From assembly GCA_035574275.1 (NCBI GenBank), contig DATLYY010000073.1, forward strand, positions 27,398 to 91,397: DNA of 64,000 nucleotides, written 5' to 3'. The notes under the pieces are model-generated. The model ran no database searches, had not been told where the DNA came from, and was given only the letters and a program-made list of their open reading frames with translations. This document shows positions 33,563 through 41,054 of this stretch, piece after piece. How positions within the stretch are numbered: the first letter of the stretch is position 1; the number at the start of each line of letters is the position of its first letter. This DNA comes from Verrucomicrobiia bacterium (GTDB lineage Bacteria; Zixibacteria; MSB-5A5; DSPP01). The position numbers were made by a program, and so were the translations under genes.

Positions 33563-35753
33563 ATTTTGGCTTTTTCAAGGCCTGAATACTTTCTTCCATC
33601 CCCAAAACCTTGAACACGAACGCGTAAATGTCCGATTGCTCCTCGATAACCTTGGTGGTCGGTTTCCCGGCGCCGTGTCCCGCCTTCGTCTCCACCCGCA
33701 AAAGAATCGGGTTTTTCCCCGCATCCGCGGTTTGAATGGCGGCGGCGAACTTTTTTGAATGGGCCGGCACCACCCGGTCGTCCGTGTCGGCGCTGGTGAT
33801 TATTGCGGGCGGGTAAGCCGTTCCTTTCTTGATGTTGTGCAGCGGGGAATAGGCGTGCAGAAACTTGAAATGCTCCGGGTTTTCCTCCGCGTTGCCGTAT
33901 TCCGGCGCCCAGTAATGGCCGACCGTGAACTTGTGGTAGCGGAGCATGTCAATCACCGGCACCTGGCAGACCACCGCGCCGAAAAGCTCCGGGCGCTGGA
34001 CCATGCAGGCGGCCACCAAAAGCCCGCCGTTGGAGCCGCCGTTGATGACCAGCTTGGAAGAACTGGTGTATTTATTGGCAATTAACCATTCTCCTGCGGC
34101 GATGAAGTCGTCAAACACATTCTGTTTTTTCTCCAGCATTCCGGCTTGGTGCCATTCCTCGCCGTATTCATCCCCACCCCGCAGGCAGGCCGTAGCGTAG
34201 ATCCCCCCCGCCTCGAGCCAAACCAAGCGGGTAAGAGAGAAGAAGGGAGTCATGCTGGAGTTAAATCCGCCGTAACCGTAGAGCCAGACCGGGTTGTCTC
34301 CGTCTGACTCCAACCCTTTTTTGTGCGTGAGGAACATCGGTATTTTGGTGCCATCTTTCGAGGGGTAAAACACCTGCTTGGTTTCATAGCCGGCGGGATC
34401 AAAATCGACTTCGGGCTTACGGAAAACGGCGCTCTGATTCGTCTGGAAATCGTAGCGGAAAATGGTGGTCGGGTACAAAAAGGAGGTGAAGTTGTAGAAC
34501 ATTTCGGAGTCGTTGGGCCCCCCGGAAATCCCGGCTACGGAGCCGATGGTGGGCAGTTCGATATCCCGCAGGAAGGAGCCGTTCAGGTTATAAGTTTTCA
34601 ATTGATTATGAGCATGATGCCGGAACACGACGACGAATTGGTTGTTGACGGCGCTCACCGAAGAAATTACATCCTCCTGCTGGGGCAAAATCTCCCTCCA
34701 GTTTTCCCGGGCAGGGTTTTTCAAATCAACGGCGATAATGCGTCCGCGAGGAGCATTCAAATCGGTGTGAAAATAGAAGGTGGAACCGGCATTGTATACG
34801 AAACTGTACAGGGCGTCGGCCTCATCCAATAGCCGCACAATTGGCCCGTCGGTTTCCAGATCCTTGTAGTAAATCCGGTTTTTCGGATCCGTGCCGTGCC
34901 AGACATGAATGACCAGATAGCGGCCGTCCTCAGTGATTTTTGGAGAAAAGCCCATGTCCCCGTTGTCCGGCCGCTCATAGACGAGCGGGTCTTCCGACTG
35001 TGGCGTTCCCAATTTGTGCCAGTAGAGTTTGTTGTAGCGGTTCCGGTCTTCCGGGGCCACGGTGGAAGGATCGGGGTAGCGGTTGTAAAAGAAGCCCTCC
35101 TTGTTGTGTTTCCAAGCGACGTCCGTAAACTTGCAAAACTTTAAGACCTCGTCGTAATCCTTGCCGGTGTCCAGATTGCGAATCCGGAATTCCTGTTCAT
35201 CGCTCCCCTTGGTTGATAAAGCATAGGCCAAGAGCGTTCCGTCCTTGGTGTATTCCGTTGCCGAAAGGGCAATCGTGCCGTCCGTGCTTAGTTGGTTCGG
35301 GTCGATGACCACCGAAGGCGTCGCATCCAACCCCTTTTGCATATACAGCACGGACTGGTTTTGCAGCCCCTCGTTTTTGGTGAAGAAATACCGCCCCTCC
35401 TTTTTCTTGGGAAGGCCGTATTTGGGATAATTCCAGAGTTTGGTCAGCCGGGTTTTGACCTTTTCCCGCGCGGGAATGTTGACGAAAGCGGCGGTCAATC
35501 GGTTTTGCGCCTCCACCCAGTCCAAAACCTCCGGTGAATCCGGATTTTCCAGCCAGCGATACGGGTCGGCCACCTTCGTGCCGTGGTAGTCCTCCACCAC
35601 CGAGGCATCCATCCGAGCAGGGGGATAGGAGAATTTCTGTCCCCAGCCCACCTGGGTTATTCCCAAGAAGCCGAAAACTAAAAGAAGGATAACACGGCTT
35701 TTGAGTAGGTAGGGTTGACTCTTTCGCATAGATAGCGTGGGTTCCTGCTGCAT
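33549..35753 (-). CDS. Exported prolyl oligopeptidase (S9A)
   Basis: Serine peptidase that cleaves short peptides after proline. ATG 35753 has AAAGGAG 7 nt upstream; the frame extends to a TTG at 35789 without a site. The 734-aa protein starts with a signal-anchor-like N-terminus (KSRVILLLVFGFLGITQVGWGQ), then the S9A propeller (VVEDYHGTKVADPYRWLENPDSPEV). The alpha/beta-hydrolase end carries the nucleophile in NGGSNGGLLVAA, Asp in TSADTDDRVVPAHS and His in TKAGHGAGKPT. It probably acts in the periplasm, like the Xaa-Pro peptidase at 25749. It lies 65 nt downstream of purF on the same strand. Confidence 0.94.
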   Translation of the reverse strand: MQQEPTLSMRKSQPYLLKSRVILLLVFGFLGITQVGWGQKFSYPPARMDASVVEDYHGTKVADPYRWLENPDSPEVLDWVEAQNRLTAAFVNIPAREKVKTRLTKLWNYPKYGLPKKKEGRYFFTKNEGLQNQSVLYMQKGLDATPSVVIDPNQLSTDGTIALSATEYTKDGTLLAYALSTKGSDEQEFRIRNLDTGKDYDEVLKFCKFTDVAWKHNKEGFFYNRYPDPSTVAPEDRNRYNKLYWHKLGTPQSEDPLVYERPDNGDMGFSPKITEDGRYLVIHVWHGTDPKNRIYYKDLETDGPIVRLLDEADALYSFVYNAGSTFYFHTDLNAPRGRIIAVDLKNPARENWREILPQQEDVISSVSAVNNQFVVVFRHHAHNQLKTYNLNGSFLRDIELPTIGSVAGISGGPNDSEMFYNFTSFLYPTTIFRYDFQTNQSAVFRKPEVDFDPAGYETKQVFYPSKDGTKIPMFLTHKKGLESDGDNPVWLYGYGGFNSSMTPFFSLTRLVWLEAGGIYATACLRGGDEYGEEWHQAGMLEKKQNVFDDFIAAGEWLIANKYTSSSKLVINGGSNGGLLVAACMVQRPELFGAVVCQVPVIDMLRYHKFTVGHYWAPEYGNAEENPEHFKFLHAYSPLHNIKKGTAYPPAIITSADTDDRVVPAHSKKFAAAIQTADAGKNPILLRVETKAGHGAGKPTTKVIEEQSDIYAFVFKVLGMEESIQALKKPKSTEP

Positions 35754-35818
35754 TTGTTTGCTCCTTTGTCGTGTTTTTAAGTTACTCAATGATTAAATGA
35801 TTGAATGAATCAATTTTT

Positions 35819-37240
35819 TCACGGCCAGATTTCCGCCGGGCGGCGGTCTTTTTTCTCCAAGGCATCCTTGCCGTGAAATTCAATTTTGGTCGGATATTTG
35901 CCCGCAAAGCAGGCTACGCAGAAATTTTCCCTGGGCAAGGAGGGCATCGAAAGCATCCCCTCAATGGAAAGATAGCCGAGCGAGTCCACGCCCAGATACT
36001 TGCGAATCTCCTCCACCGTGCGGCTGGATCCGATCAGTTCCTCCTTGGTCGGCATGTCGATGCCGTAAAAACAGGGGGAAACAATCGGCGGCGCCGAAAC
36101 ACGGAAGTGGACTTCCTTGGCCCCGACATCCCGCACCATCGACACCAGTTTTTTGGAGGTGGTGCCGCGCACGATGGAATCATCCACGATCACCACCCGC
36201 CGGTCCTTCAAAACCCCCTTCACAGGGTTGAACTTTATGCGCACGTCCAAGTCCCGGATGGCCTGCTCCGGGTGGATGAAGGTGCGCCCCACATAGTGAT
36301 TGCGTATGAAGCCGATTTCCAGCTTGATGCCGGACTGTTCCGAAAAACCGAGCGCGGCGGTGTTGGAGCTGTCCGGAACGGCAATGACGATGTCCGCCTC
36401 CACCGGTTTTTCGATGGCCAGCTGCCGTCCCAGCCGGCGGCGCACCTTGTCCACATTTTCCCCGTAAATCATCGAATCGGGGCGGGCGAAGTAGATGAAT
36501 TCGAAGATGCAAAAAGCGTGCTCCTGCTTTTCAAACGGGAAATACGACTTTGGCCCTTTTTCATCGATGACCAAGACCTCCCCCGGGTTCACTTCCCGCA
36601 AATACTCCGCGCCGATGATGTCGAAAGCGCAGGTTTCGGAGGCCACGACCCAGGCGCGGTCAATTCTTCCCAAGGCCATGGGCCTAAACCCCTTTGGGTC
36701 GCGGGCCGCCACGATGGCTTCGTTCGTTATGAACGTAAGTGAATACGCCCCTTCGCACTGCTTCAGTGCATCGATGATTTTTTCGATCGGATCGTTCTTC
36801 TTGGAGTGCGCCACCAAATGCAAAATCAACTCCGTATCGGTGGTGGATTGGAAGATGGCGCCCGCATCCTCCAGTTTTTTGCGAAGCGATAGCGTGTTCG
36901 TCAAGTTGCCGTTGTGGCCGACGGCGATGCTTTTTCCCTTGTAATGGAACAAAAACGGCTGGATGTTGGTGACGGAATTGGCCCCGGTGGTGGAGTAGCG
37001 GTTGTGGCCGATGGCGATATGCCCGGGCAATTCCGCAAGCGACTCCTTGGTGAAAACGTCGTTGACCTGTCCCATCCCTTTGCGGATATGCAGTTTCCCA
37101 TTGAAATTGGAGACGATTCCGGACGATTCCTGTCCGCGGTGCTGGAGGGAATAAAGCCCCAGATAAGTCAATTCCGCGGCGTTTTTAGCGCCGTAAATGC
37201 CAAAAACCCCGCATTTTTCCGGTAAAAGCTCGGCAGGCAT
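35819..37240 (-). CDS. purF: Amidophosphoribosyltransferase
   Basis: First committed step of purine synthesis: PRPP plus glutamine to phosphoribosylamine. The nucleophile is C10 (CGVFGIYG) after a short propeptide MPAELLPEK, which is normally removed. The glutaminase domain has SLQHRGQESSGI and GHNRYSTTG. The PRTase domain has the PRPP loop VVIVDDSIVRGTTSKK. The C-terminal CVACFAGKYP carries cysteines typical of the iron-sulfur (Bacillus-type) class. Length 473 aa is normal. The start has GGAGG upstream. It is divergent from pgsA with facing promoters. Confidence 0.97.
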   Translation of the reverse strand: MPAELLPEKCGVFGIYGAKNAAELTYLGLYSLQHRGQESSGIVSNFNGKLHIRKGMGQVNDVFTKESLAELPGHIAIGHNRYSTTGANSVTNIQPFLFHYKGKSIAVGHNGNLTNTLSLRKKLEDAGAIFQSTTDTELILHLVAHSKKNDPIEKIIDALKQCEGAYSLTFITNEAIVAARDPKGFRPMALGRIDRAWVVASETCAFDIIGAEYLREVNPGEVLVIDEKGPKSYFPFEKQEHAFCIFEFIYFARPDSMIYGENVDKVRRRLGRQLAIEKPVEADIVIAVPDSSNTAALGFSEQSGIKLEIGFIRNHYVGRTFIHPEQAIRDLDVRIKFNPVKGVLKDRRVVIVDDSIVRGTTSKKLVSMVRDVGAKEVHFRVSAPPIVSPCFYGIDMPTKEELIGSSRTVEEIRKYLGVDSLGYLSIEGMLSMPSLPRENFCVACFAGKYPTKIEFHGKDALEKKDRRPAEIWP

Positions 37241-37267
37241 CGGCTATTTCGCCTCCATCTATAATTC

Positions 37268-37297
37268 ATATTAAACGCTTTTCACCCCTTTTGTCAA
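37268..37297 (-). promoter_or_regulatory. purF promoter
   Basis: Minus-strand TTGACA (37297-37292), an 18-nt spacer and TAATAT (37273-37268). The predicted start near 37261 gives a ~20-nt leader containing GGAGG. Its -35 faces that of pgsA across only 5 bp. Confidence 0.55.
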
Positions 37298-37302
37298 TCC
37301 GG

Positions 37303-37331
37303 TTGACAGTCCAGCGCTTACCGACTATACT
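37303..37331 (+). promoter_or_regulatory. pgsA promoter giving a leaderless mRNA
   Basis: TTGACA (37303-37308), a 17-nt spacer and TATACT (37326-37331) are near-consensus. Seven nt after the -10 lies the GTG start codon (37338), so transcription and translation would begin at the same base. Confidence 0.75.
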
Positions 37332-37337
37332 TGGCCT

Positions 37338-37910
37338 GTGTCCAAAAACGGACCGATTGTAAACCTGCCCAATTTACTTTCATTTGCCCGCTTGGGGCTT
37401 TTACCGGTTTTTTTGCTGCTATTAACCGCCGAGTCTGCCGCCGCCCGTCTCTGGGCCTACGTTTTGGGGCTTTTCGGCCTTGTTTCAGACGTTTTGGATG
37501 GTTTTTTGGCCCGCCGGCTGAATCAAGTAACCGAATTCGGCAAGATTCTGGACCCGCTTTCGGACAAAATCATCGTAGCCGGCCTGACCATTTTTGCAAT
37601 GCTCGAGAAAAATTTTCCGTTGTGGCTGGCCGTTCTGATTCTGGGAAGGGATGTATTTATCATTCTTCTGGCGTTAATTTGGAAGAACAAATTGACTTTC
37701 GTCCCAACCTCCAATCTCATCGGCAGGCTGGCAGCCTTGACGGTGTCCCTCACTTTGCTTGCCTATGTATTCGATTTTCATTCCGCCGCGCGGATTTTGA
37801 CGCCCGCGGCGCTCGGAATGATTTTATTTTCTTCGGCCGTTTACGGCCGGCGTTTTCTGCGCCAGCTTGGACGGACGGCCGCACTTCGAACGGGAGGTTC
37901 TAATGCTTGA
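37338..37910 (+). CDS. pgsA: CDP-alcohol phosphatidyltransferase, PgsA type
   Basis: Membrane enzyme that would make phosphatidylglycerol phosphate from CDP-diacylglycerol and glycerol 3-phosphate. The family motif DGxxAR...GxxxDxxxD is complete in DVLDGFLARRLNQVTEFGKILDPLSDK. Four to five hydrophobic helices fit a 190-aa protein. The N-terminal VNLPNLLSFARLGLLPVF is PgsA-like. Start is GTG 37338, at the predicted transcription start, with no Shine-Dalgarno. The exact alcohol substrate is inferred from similarity. The last 8 nt overlap the next gene. Confidence 0.88.
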   Translation: MSKNGPIVNLPNLLSFARLGLLPVFLLLLTAESAAARLWAYVLGLFGLVSDVLDGFLARRLNQVTEFGKILDPLSDKIIVAGLTIFAMLEKNFPLWLAVLILGRDVFIILLALIWKNKLTFVPTSNLIGRLAALTVSLTLLAYVFDFHSAARILTPAALGMILFSSAVYGRRFLRQLGRTAALRTGGSNA

Positions 37911-38514
37911 CGTTGGAAAGGCGTTTTCCCTGCTTTTCGCCGACAAACGCTGGCTGGAAAAGTGGCTTTTGGGGGCGCTTTTGCACATCGCCGCCGTATT
38001 GATAATCGGAATCCCTTTTCTTTTGGGCTATCTGCTGGAAGTCACCCGCCGGGCCTTGAAGGAAGAAACCTTTGAGCTTCCGGAATGGCAGGAGTGGGGG
38101 ATATTTTTCGGCCAGGGGCTTATCTTTTTTATCATCCTATTGGTTTATTCCTTGCCGGTGGTTTTCTTTTCCGTCATTTCCGGCTGCCTGACTTTGCCCT
38201 ATCTACTTTTGCTCTATTTTATTTTTCCCGTTCTGGCTTTTCGCTTTGCGCAGACCGGTGATTTTGCCTCCGCCTTTCGATTCAATGAAATGCTGGCCTT
38301 CATTCAAGCCAACCTGGCCAATTTGGTGGTCGTCTGGTTCGTAGGTCTCTTGGCCACAGTGGTGGCTTCCTTCGGCATTTTGGCTTTTTTTATCGGCATC
38401 TGCTTTTCCGCCTTTTGGGCGGAAGTGGCGATGTTTTATCTTTCCGGTTCACTTGCCCGGGTGGCGCCCCAAACGCCACCGCCTTCCGCTCCGACATCTC
38501 CTCCCTCCGTATGA
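37903..38514 (+). CDS. DUF4013-type polytopic membrane protein
   Basis: A 203-aa membrane protein of unknown function. ATG 37903 (MLDVGKAFSLLFADKRWLEK) has GGGAGG just upstream; the frame from 37867 lies inside pgsA. It begins like DUF4013 proteins (amphipathic start followed by GIPFLLGYLLEVTRRAL). At least four long hydrophobic segments follow, and the tail is Pro/Ser-rich (PQTPPPSAPTSPPS). It overlaps pgsA and the DUF2085 gene, so all three are co-translated. Confidence 0.75.
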   Translation: MLDVGKAFSLLFADKRWLEKWLLGALLHIAAVLIIGIPFLLGYLLEVTRRALKEETFELPEWQEWGIFFGQGLIFFIILLVYSLPVVFFSVISGCLTLPYLLLLYFIFPVLAFRFAQTGDFASAFRFNEMLAFIQANLANLVVVWFVGLLATVVASFGILAFFIGICFSAFWAEVAMFYLSGSLARVAPQTPPPSAPTSPPSV

Positions 38515-38939
38515 GCACTCTTTACATCCGGGCACACCGGTTTGGAGCGTTTGTAGACCGCCACAAAAGAAATCTTTTATTCTGTTTGTTTCTCGCCATT
38601 CCGCTGACGGCTTTGGCATTTTCCGAGCTTGCGCCATCTTTTGGGCATTCACTTTTCTCACCGGTTTGTCATCAGGGTCCGGAGCGGTCTTTAGGGTCCT
38701 TGCCGCTCTGTTCCCGCTGCTTGGGTCTCTATCTTGGATTTGGATTGGCGGGGTTTTTGGTCCCGGCGTTCTCCCTTCGTTTTTCTCTGAAGTTTATCGT
38801 TGTTGGACTGGCACTTTCTTTTGTCCTGGCGGTTTTGAGTTTCTTTTTCCCAATCGCCGACGGCAATTACCTGCGGTTGATCTTGGGCCTTTCCGTGGGT
38901 GCTGGGCTTGCATCACTTGTTAAGTCCATCCTGAAGTAA
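38511..38939 (+). CDS. DUF2085 membrane protein
   Basis: A 142-aa protein with about four transmembrane helices. The DUF2085 signature is complete: FSPVCHQGPERSLGSLPLCSRCLGLYLGF, with a CHQ..ERS...LCxRCxGxY pattern that could bind a metal or heme. Function unknown. ATG 38511 overlaps the preceding TGA. The stop lies 1 nt before the recN start. Confidence 0.85.
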   Translation: MSTLYIRAHRFGAFVDRHKRNLLFCLFLAIPLTALAFSELAPSFGHSLFSPVCHQGPERSLGSLPLCSRCLGLYLGFGLAGFLVPAFSLRFSLKFIVVGLALSFVLAVLSFFFPIADGNYLRLILGLSVGAGLASLVKSILK

Positions 38940-38940
38940 C

Positions 38941-40680
38941 GTGCTTTCCCGCCTTGCCATTTCCAACTTTGGCCTCGTCGAGGCCTTGGAGCTGGACTTT
39001 GAACCCGGTCTGACCGTTATCACCGGCGAGACGGGGGCAGGGAAATCGCTTTTGGTCGGGGCGCTTGGTTTATTATTGGGAGAAAAGGGTTCCGCCGAGC
39101 TGGTTCGCACCGCGGAATCCCGCGCCGTGGTTGAAGGATTCTTTTCCGGGTTGCCAGCCGATATACGACTTCTGCTTGATGAAGGGGGTGTCGAGCCGGA
39201 AGCCGAGCTGGTTTTGCGCCGCGAACTGAATGCAGATGGCGGCTCCCGCGCTTTTGCCAACGGCCGCGGAATTACGGCCGGTCTTCTGCGCCGTTTAGGG
39301 GGCTTTCTGGTTGACTTTCACGGCCAGCACGAACACCAATCGCTTCTTGTCGCCGCCAACCACCGTTACCTCTTTGACCGGGTTGTTTTACCGGAACAAT
39401 CCCTCTCGACGCTTGCCGAAGCGTATGCCCGGTTGAGACAGAAGCAAAAGGTTTGGTACGAGTTTGTCAATCAGCGCAAATTGAAGCCCGAAGAGGCGGA
39501 ACTTTTAGCTTTTCAGATTCAGGAAATCCGGGCAGCCGGTTTGTCCGATGGGGAAGAAGCCAAACTTGCTGTCGAAAGAAAAATTCTTGAAAATGTCGAG
39601 AAACTCCGGCTATCGCTTGAAAGTGCGCTTTCCATTTTGGATGAGGGGGAAGTGGCTGCCCGGATGCAAATGGCCGCCGCTTTGAAAGAGCTCAAACGGG
39701 GGGAGACGCTGGATGCGAATTTTGCCGATTGGGCCAGCCGCCTTGAGTCCGTATCCGCCGAATTGGGGGAGATAATTCGGGATGCTGACCGTTACCGTTC
39801 CAATCTGGACGCTTCCCCGGAGCGGTTGATGGAGGTTTTGGACCGGCTCGACCTGTATCAAAAACTGAAAAAGAAGTACGGCGATACGGTGGCCGCCGTT
39901 CACGAATTTCAAGCTGTCGCCGAAGCTCGGCTGGCTGCTTATACCTCTCAAAAATCCTTTGAACAAAACTACCTGACGGAGTTGCACGAGGCGGAAAGGG
40001 AATACCTGGAAGAGGCCAAAAAACTTTCCGAACAACGCCAGAAGGCCGTTCCAAAATTCGTCCAGGAGCTTTCCGCCCAGCTTCGGGATTTGTCTCTCAA
40101 GGATACCCGTTTTGACGTCCGTTTCAGTGTAAAGGAATCAAAAGAAGGAATTGACTGGAACGGGTCGAAAGTCGGGTATGATGAGAGCGGCTTTGACCAG
40201 GTGGAATTCTTCTTTTCCGCCAATCCAGGCGAGGAACCCAAACCGCTGGCCAAAACCGCCTCCGGCGGGGAGCTTTCCCGCTTGATGCTGGCTTTAAAAC
40301 TTTTGGCCGCCGGGAAGGATCAACCGGCCACCTTGGTTTTCGACGAAATCGACCAAGGTCTGGGAGGGGACACGGCCTATAGGGTGGGAGAGAAGCTATT
40401 ACAGGCCGCCGGAGATTATCAGGTGTTTTGCATCACCCACTTACAGCAAATCGCGGCGTTAGCGAACCATCATTTTCTGGTCTCCAAAGAGAAGAACGGC
40501 TCGCGGAACCTGGTCAAAGTCGCCAAGCTGTCCGAGTCGGCACGCAAGGCGGAAATTGCCCGGATGCTGGCGGGTTCCAAGGCCGGGGAGGCCGCTTTAA
40601 AACAGGCCGAAGAAATGCTCGTTGGCCAGAGGGGTCTAAAAAAGCCGCCTTTGGCGGCTAAACCTTCAAAAGGAAGATAG
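38941..40680 (+). CDS. recN: DNA repair ATPase RecN
   Basis: SMC-like ATPase acting in double-strand-break repair. Start is GTG 38941. The N-terminal Walker A is ITGETGAGKS in LSRLAISNFGLVEALELDFEPGLT. DFHGQHEHQSLL is RecN-specific, a coiled-coil middle follows, then the signature TASGGELSRLMLALKLL, Walker B LVFDEIDQGLGGDTA and the H-loop FCITHLQQIAALANHH. Length 579 aa is typical. The 3' end contains a hairpin (40643-40659) that is a good terminator only on the other strand. Confidence 0.96.
   Translation: MLSRLAISNFGLVEALELDFEPGLTVITGETGAGKSLLVGALGLLLGEKGSAELVRTAESRAVVEGFFSGLPADIRLLLDEGGVEPEAELVLRRELNADGGSRAFANGRGITAGLLRRLGGFLVDFHGQHEHQSLLVAANHRYLFDRVVLPEQSLSTLAEAYARLRQKQKVWYEFVNQRKLKPEEAELLAFQIQEIRAAGLSDGEEAKLAVERKILENVEKLRLSLESALSILDEGEVAARMQMAAALKELKRGETLDANFADWASRLESVSAELGEIIRDADRYRSNLDASPERLMEVLDRLDLYQKLKKKYGDTVAAVHEFQAVAEARLAAYTSQKSFEQNYLTELHEAEREYLEEAKKLSEQRQKAVPKFVQELSAQLRDLSLKDTRFDVRFSVKESKEGIDWNGSKVGYDESGFDQVEFFFSANPGEEPKPLAKTASGGELSRLMLALKLLAAGKDQPATLVFDEIDQGLGGDTAYRVGEKLLQAAGDYQVFCITHLQQIAALANHHFLVSKEKNGSRNLVKVAKLSESARKAEIARMLAGSKAGEAALKQAEEMLVGQRGLKKPPLAAKPSKGR
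40638..40659 (-). terminator. Intrinsic terminator for tRNA-Ala, antisense within the recN 3' end
   Basis: Read on the minus strand: AGCCGCC, loop AAA, GGCGGCT, then a T run (40643-40638). It would end a tRNA-Ala transcript of ~190 nt. On the plus strand the same bases encode KKPPLAAKPS of RecN and lack a T run after the stem. Confidence 0.7.
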
Positions 40681-40744
40681 TTTTTGTCTTGGTGGAGAGG
40701 TGGTTGGGACGAATCACTAATCTCTAATCACCAATCACTGTCTC

Positions 40745-40820
40745 TGGTGGAGCGGAGGGGAGTCGAACCCCTGACCTCCTGAATGCCATTCAGGCGTTCT
40801 CCCAACTGAACTACCGCCCC
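40745..40820 (-). tRNA. tRNA-Ala (anticodon GGC)
   Basis: A 76-nt cloverleaf including an encoded CCA. Acceptor GGGGCGG pairs with CCGCTCC (one G-T). D stem GTTC/GAAC, anticodon stem CCTGA/TCAGG with loop ATGGCAT (GGC), T stem AGGGG/CCCCT with TTCGACT loop. Confidence 0.95.
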
Positions 40821-40831
40821 GGTCGTAAGCC

Positions 40832-40860
40832 AATATCAGCGCCTAATCAAATTTTGTCAA
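40832..40860 (-). promoter_or_regulatory. tRNA-Ala promoter
   Basis: Minus-strand TTGACA (40860-40855), a 17-nt spacer and GATATT (40837-40832). Predicted start ~40825, five nt before the mature 5' end of the tRNA. Confidence 0.65.
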
Positions 40861-40946
40861 TTCAAGTTTCAAGCCATTCACGCATGCACCTCCCCGCCCC
40901 GAGGGAACAAAACCGCGCCCCCAAGGGTATTCAAATATGAAAGAGT

Positions 40947-40974
40947 TTGACTTTTGAAAAGCGGGTATTAGATT
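40947..40974 (+). promoter_or_regulatory. Candidate promoter of the S41 peptidase gene
   Basis: TTGACT (40947-40952), a 16-nt spacer and TAGATT (40969-40974). The same -10 word occurs in the promoter at 32174. The predicted leader is ~75 nt. The rest of the 40821-41054 gap shows nothing else recognisable. Confidence 0.45.
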
Positions 40975-41054
40975 AAAAACGGGAGGGTTGGAGAGCATGG
41001 CGGACGCCATTTGCCATAGTGTATATAACCCGGTTGGGCGTGAAAGAGGATAAA

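Noticed and set aside
35801..36742. 313-codon plus-strand open frame
   Set aside because: Antisense to purF.
40643..40659. Hairpin as a recN terminator
   Set aside because: No T run after the stem on the plus strand and it lies before the stop codon; it fits the minus-strand tRNA-Ala transcript instead.
40716..40740. Short AATCAC repeats that could suggest a CRISPR or microsatellite
   Set aside because: Only three imperfect 6-mers within 25 nt; no spacer-repeat periodicity.
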